Below, in pieces: positions 61,612 to 64,000 of a DNA stretch of 64,000 bases. A program made the translations under genes and the position numbers. The notes under the pieces were generated by a model. The model ran no database searches, was not told where the DNA came from, and saw nothing but the letters and a program-made list of their open reading frames with translations. Numbering within the stretch: position 1 is the stretch's first letter; every line of letters starts with the position of its first letter. The stretch covers positions 97,190-161,189 of the forward strand of contig JAMOAB010000005.1 of assembly GCA_023621995.1 (NCBI GenBank). The letters run 5' to 3'. The stretch comes from Bacillota bacterium. GTDB taxonomy: Bacteria; Bacillota; Clostridia; Caldicoprobacterales; Xylanivirgaceae.

Positions 61612-62814
61612 TTATTCTGCCACATCTACGACCACATCTCCATGCCGTACAAATAACATACAAAGTAGAGCAGCCCCAAAGGCTATACAAGAATATATAA
61701 ATAGGGGTTCGTAACTACCTACTAGATCCCTCACCCAGCCAAATAATATGGGACTAATTATGGCAGCACTAGATGAAAAGAAGTAATAGTATCCAGTGTA
61801 TGCCCCTGTCTGGCCTTTATTTGCCATCTCCACAACCATGGGATATGAATTTATGTTTATACACGCCCAACACACTCCACCTAATATCAATAATATCAAT
61901 ATCCAGAGAATATCCCGTACAAATATTAAAGGTATAAAGATTGCCAATATGCCTATAATTCCTATTAATATAGTCTTTTTACGCCCTATTTTAGAACCTA
62001 TAAGCCCTGCTGGAATGGCAAAAATAAGAAATGTTAGAGAAAAAGTTGTCAAAATCAAAGAGGAATCGCTAGGATCTATGCCCAATATATGCTGTCCATA
62101 GAGAGAAAAAAATGTTTCAACTGCATTAAATCCTGTAAACCAAAAAAATATGGCAAATAAAAGTAGTATAAGGCTCTTATTTTTAGCCACATCCCTAGTC
62201 ATAGCTTTTTGCTTTGCATCTTTTTGATTTTCTGCATTTTCTATCTCCTTTGGCTCCTCTATAAATATATATAGTACTAGAAGTGCAGCTACCATTACAA
62301 CAGAAGCCATATAGAATGGATACGCCTGGTTCTTTTTATATAGTAAACCTCCCAATCCATATGCTATTACAGCAGCTAGCCCCCCCATAAAGTTTATAAC
62401 ACCATTTGCCTTACTCCTAAGTGGACTAGGTGTAACATCTGGCATGAGCGCCACTGTTGGAGCACGATATATGCTCATTGCAAAGTTCATTATTATAATA
62501 AATATCATGAGAGATGGCAGGCTTGTAGCCGATGGTATGAGAGAACAAAATATTGCTGCAAGTGGTACGCCAACGAGGAGGTATGGCATCCGCCTTCCAA
62601 ATCTGGTGTTAGTCTTATCGCTGAGAGCTCCAAATATAGGTTGGAATATTACTGCAAAGAGATTATCTATGGTCATAATAGCTCCTATTAGTACACCACT
62701 TTGTACATAGCTATCTAGCATAATGGGGACATAGTTATTGTATATGGGCCAAATTATACTGGCTGAAAAAAATCCAAGTCCCAAAATAAAGGTCTTCTTA
62801 TAATCTAATTTCAT
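61612..62814 (-). CDS. MFS transporter (GPH/SLC45-like)
   Basis: A 400-residue carrier with twelve predicted helices. IFQPIFGALSDKTNTRFGRRMPY carries the MFS loop 2-3 motif with the R-x-GRR form of sugar-proton symporters. IGSKIGRKKTIL is its second-half copy. The central loop (EEPKEIENAENQKDAKQKA) is polar. Likely imports a sugar or glycoside. It lies 15 bases after the phosphodiesterase gene, and GAGGAGGG precedes the ATG. The substrate is not known. Confidence 0.87.
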   Translation of the reverse strand: MKLDYKKTFILGLGFFSASIIWPIYNNYVPIMLDSYVQSGVLIGAIMTIDNLFAVIFQPIFGALSDKTNTRFGRRMPYLLVGVPLAAIFCSLIPSATSLPSLMIFIIIMNFAMSIYRAPTVALMPDVTPSPLRSKANGVINFMGGLAAVIAYGLGGLLYKKNQAYPFYMASVVMVAALLVLYIFIEEPKEIENAENQKDAKQKAMTRDVAKNKSLILLLFAIFFWFTGFNAVETFFSLYGQHILGIDPSDSSLILTTFSLTFLIFAIPAGLIGSKIGRKKTILIGIIGILAIFIPLIFVRDILWILILLILGGVCWACININSYPMVVEMANKGQTGAYTGYYYFFSSSAAIISPILFGWVRDLVGSYEPLFIYSCIAFGAALLCMLFVRHGDVVVDVAE

Positions 62815-62829
62815 AGATTAGACCCTCCT

Positions 62830-63561
62830 CTATTTTTTCATTCTCTCCCTTACCTTTAAAGCCCTATCGGGATAGTTGGTGATAATTCCATCTACACCAG
62901 CATCCACCATTCGCTCTAGGTCAGATTCATCATTTATAGTATAGGGATTTAATTGTATACCATTTTCCTTGCAGCCATCCACCACCTCTGGAATTATATT
63001 GTAATATGATGGATGAAGAGCTGTAGCATCCATACGTTTTGCATATATCCATGGCTCTACTAAACCAGCTGCATATAGTAGACCTATTTTTATATTTGGA
63101 TCTATCTTTTTTATGTCGCGCAATGAATAGTGGTTAAATGACGATATGATTATTCTATCTTCCATTTTATATTCCTTTATGAGGTCTATTACCTTCTGTT
63201 CAATTCCCTCATATATATGTGGTCCACTCTTTATTTCGATGTTTAAAAGACCTTCCCAATCCTTTAATAGTTCTAAGACTTCCCGAAGGGTTGGAATTGT
63301 GGTGTCCTTAAATTCATCACTGTACCAACTTCCATAGTCATAACTTCGTAGTTCTTCCAATGTGAGTTCGCCTACTAGACCTTCACCATTACTGGTTCGA
63401 TTAATAGTGGGATCGTGTATTACCACTACCTCACCATCCTTAGATGTATGTACATCAATTTCAATACCTTCTGCATTCATTTCTAGTGCCATCTCAAATG
63501 CTGGCATAGTATTCTCAGGAGCATAACCTGAAGCTCCCCTATGGGCTATTATCTTTGACAT
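62830..63561 (-). CDS. Glycerophosphodiester phosphodiesterase
   Basis: About 243 residues in a GDPD TIM barrel. KIIAHRGASGYAPENTMPAFE at the N-terminus supplies the catalytic His and metal Glu. EIDVHTSKDGEVVVIHDPTI gives the ExD and second His, and LLNIEIKSG the third site. It hydrolyses deacylated phospholipids to glycerol-3-phosphate and an alcohol. The ATG at 63561 after GGGAGGAG is used, not the track start. UgpQ-like, without a signal peptide. Confidence 0.93.
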   Translation of the reverse strand: MSKIIAHRGASGYAPENTMPAFEMALEMNAEGIEIDVHTSKDGEVVVIHDPTINRTSNGEGLVGELTLEELRSYDYGSWYSDEFKDTTIPTLREVLELLKDWEGLLNIEIKSGPHIYEGIEQKVIDLIKEYKMEDRIIISSFNHYSLRDIKKIDPNIKIGLLYAAGLVEPWIYAKRMDATALHPSYYNIIPEVVDGCKENGIQLNPYTINDESDLERMVDAGVDGIITNYPDRALKVRERMKK

Positions 63562-63819
63562 AAGTATCTCTCCTCCCATATTCTACTATATACATAGTTA
63601 TATTATTCTAATATATATACTATTCTACGTATGGGGGTAAAAACCTTTTTATTAAATTTTATACTCAGTTTATACATATTAATTAGGTCTACAATCACCT
63701 ATTTTACATATCATTTGTACTTAAATAGTTTTTAAGTTTGAATTAGACATTCTATCATCCTTTCAAACATCTATTAATTCTATTTGTAGCTTAAGGTTAA
63801 CATATAATTATAAAGTATT

Positions 63820-63854
63820 AAAAAAGCCTTGAGGTTTAAACTCAAGGCTTTTTT
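63820..63854. terminator. Strong terminator after the GH130 gene
   Basis: AAAAAAGCCTTGAG / CTCAAGGCTTTTTT, 14 perfect pairs with a seven-base loop and T-run on both strands, seven bases past the GH130 stop. Confidence 0.9.
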
Positions 63855-63860
63855 ATACGT

Positions 63861-64000
63861 TTATAGAGAATGTTTTTTAGTAAATCCAACTAACTCATCT
63901 ACAGTGGTAAAGGCAAGACTTGTCACTGTATCTGCACATCCATAGTATATTGCAATCCTACCCGTGTCCGCATCGGTAAGGGCAGCACATGGAAAAACGA
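63861..64000 (-). CDS. Glycoside phosphorylase GH130, 3' end
   Basis: The last 46 codons run VFPCAALTDADTGRIAIYYG, then CADTVTSLAFTTVDEL and a short tail to TAA. This C-terminal blade (YYGCADT followed by a DELVGF-type helix) is the GH130 pattern. GH130 enzymes phosphorolyse beta-mannosides, which would fit an N-glycan- or mannan-type substrate. The rest is beyond the window. Confidence 0.82.
   Translation of the reverse strand, partial: VFPCAALTDADTGRIAIYYGCADTVTSLAFTTVDELVGFTKKHSL

Noticed and set aside
63820-63860. Second LacI operator copy (CTCAAGG in the GH130 terminator)
   Set aside because: The match is limited to AAACTCAAGG and is explained by the terminator stem.

Overview
The window is AT-rich, gene-dense bacterial DNA with strong AGGAGG-type ribosome binding sites, frequent TTG/GTG starts and sigma-A-like promoters. 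The gene families (YesM/YesN two-component system, LplABC-type sugar importer without its own ATPase, FMN riboswitch before ribU, tsaE-tsaB-rimI-tsaD cluster, MATE pumps) point to a low-GC Bacillota, most likely a heterotrophic member of the Clostridia. No species is claimed. All but five or so genes read on the minus strand. I see no rRNA, tRNA, CRISPR array, prophage or insertion sequence.

Layout. 1-269: 5' part of gcvT. 392-4389: LacI-controlled operon (lacI, two TIM-barrel isomerase/epimerase-family proteins, one Gfo/Idh/MocA oxidoreductase) with a sigma-A-type promoter and a 32-bp perfect palindromic operator. 4477-12619: glycan cluster with two BNR sialidase-like proteins, a NanA-like aldolase, a Cys-type sulfatase, a GH2 enzyme and an AraC regulator. 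12780-14566: two overlapping TIM-barrel genes ending in a 46-bp perfect palindrome. 14616-24397: core functions (CBS protein, tsaD, DUF1461 membrane protein, rimI, tsaB, tsaE, MBL-fold hydrolase, FMN riboswitch-ribU, amidohydrolase, tex). 24535-26160: plus-strand M48 protease and a small membrane protein. 26266-32232: L-fucose-type operon (FGGY kinase, DeoR, fucA, fucI, TIM-barrel protein). 32360-37132: SGNH hydrolase, FAD oxidoreductase and a two-domain six-hairpin protein in one operon. 37174-45754: Ddl-like ATP-grasp ligase, two more Gfo/Idh enzymes, GtrA protein with a duplicated promoter, a deacetylase-like hypothetical, a decayed coding stretch, a DUF47-PiT phosphate transport pair and an HdeD-like protein. 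45875-58317: oligosaccharide operon (two permeases, solute-binding lipoprotein, GH63-like and GH42 glycosidases, MATE pump, YesM kinase, frameshifted YesN regulator). 58831-63561: MATE pump (+), bifunctional nuclease-domain protein, pcm, MFS carrier and glycerophosphodiester phosphodiesterase. 63861-64000: 3' end of a GH130 phosphorylase.

Taken together this is a carbohydrate-utilisation region wrapped around housekeeping genes. Intracellular glycosidases, a sulfatase, a fucose isomerase/aldolase/kinase set and many Gfo/Idh plus TIM-barrel pairs suggest import of decorated oligosaccharides followed by cytoplasmic trimming. The most notable points are: the redox-type Gfo/Idh + TIM-barrel operon under its own LacI switch; an uncharacterised three-gene SGNH/FAD/six-hairpin operon; a fully readable FMN riboswitch with a 10-bp antiterminator pairing; a tandemly duplicated promoter before GtrA; and a single-base frameshift in the YesN regulator.
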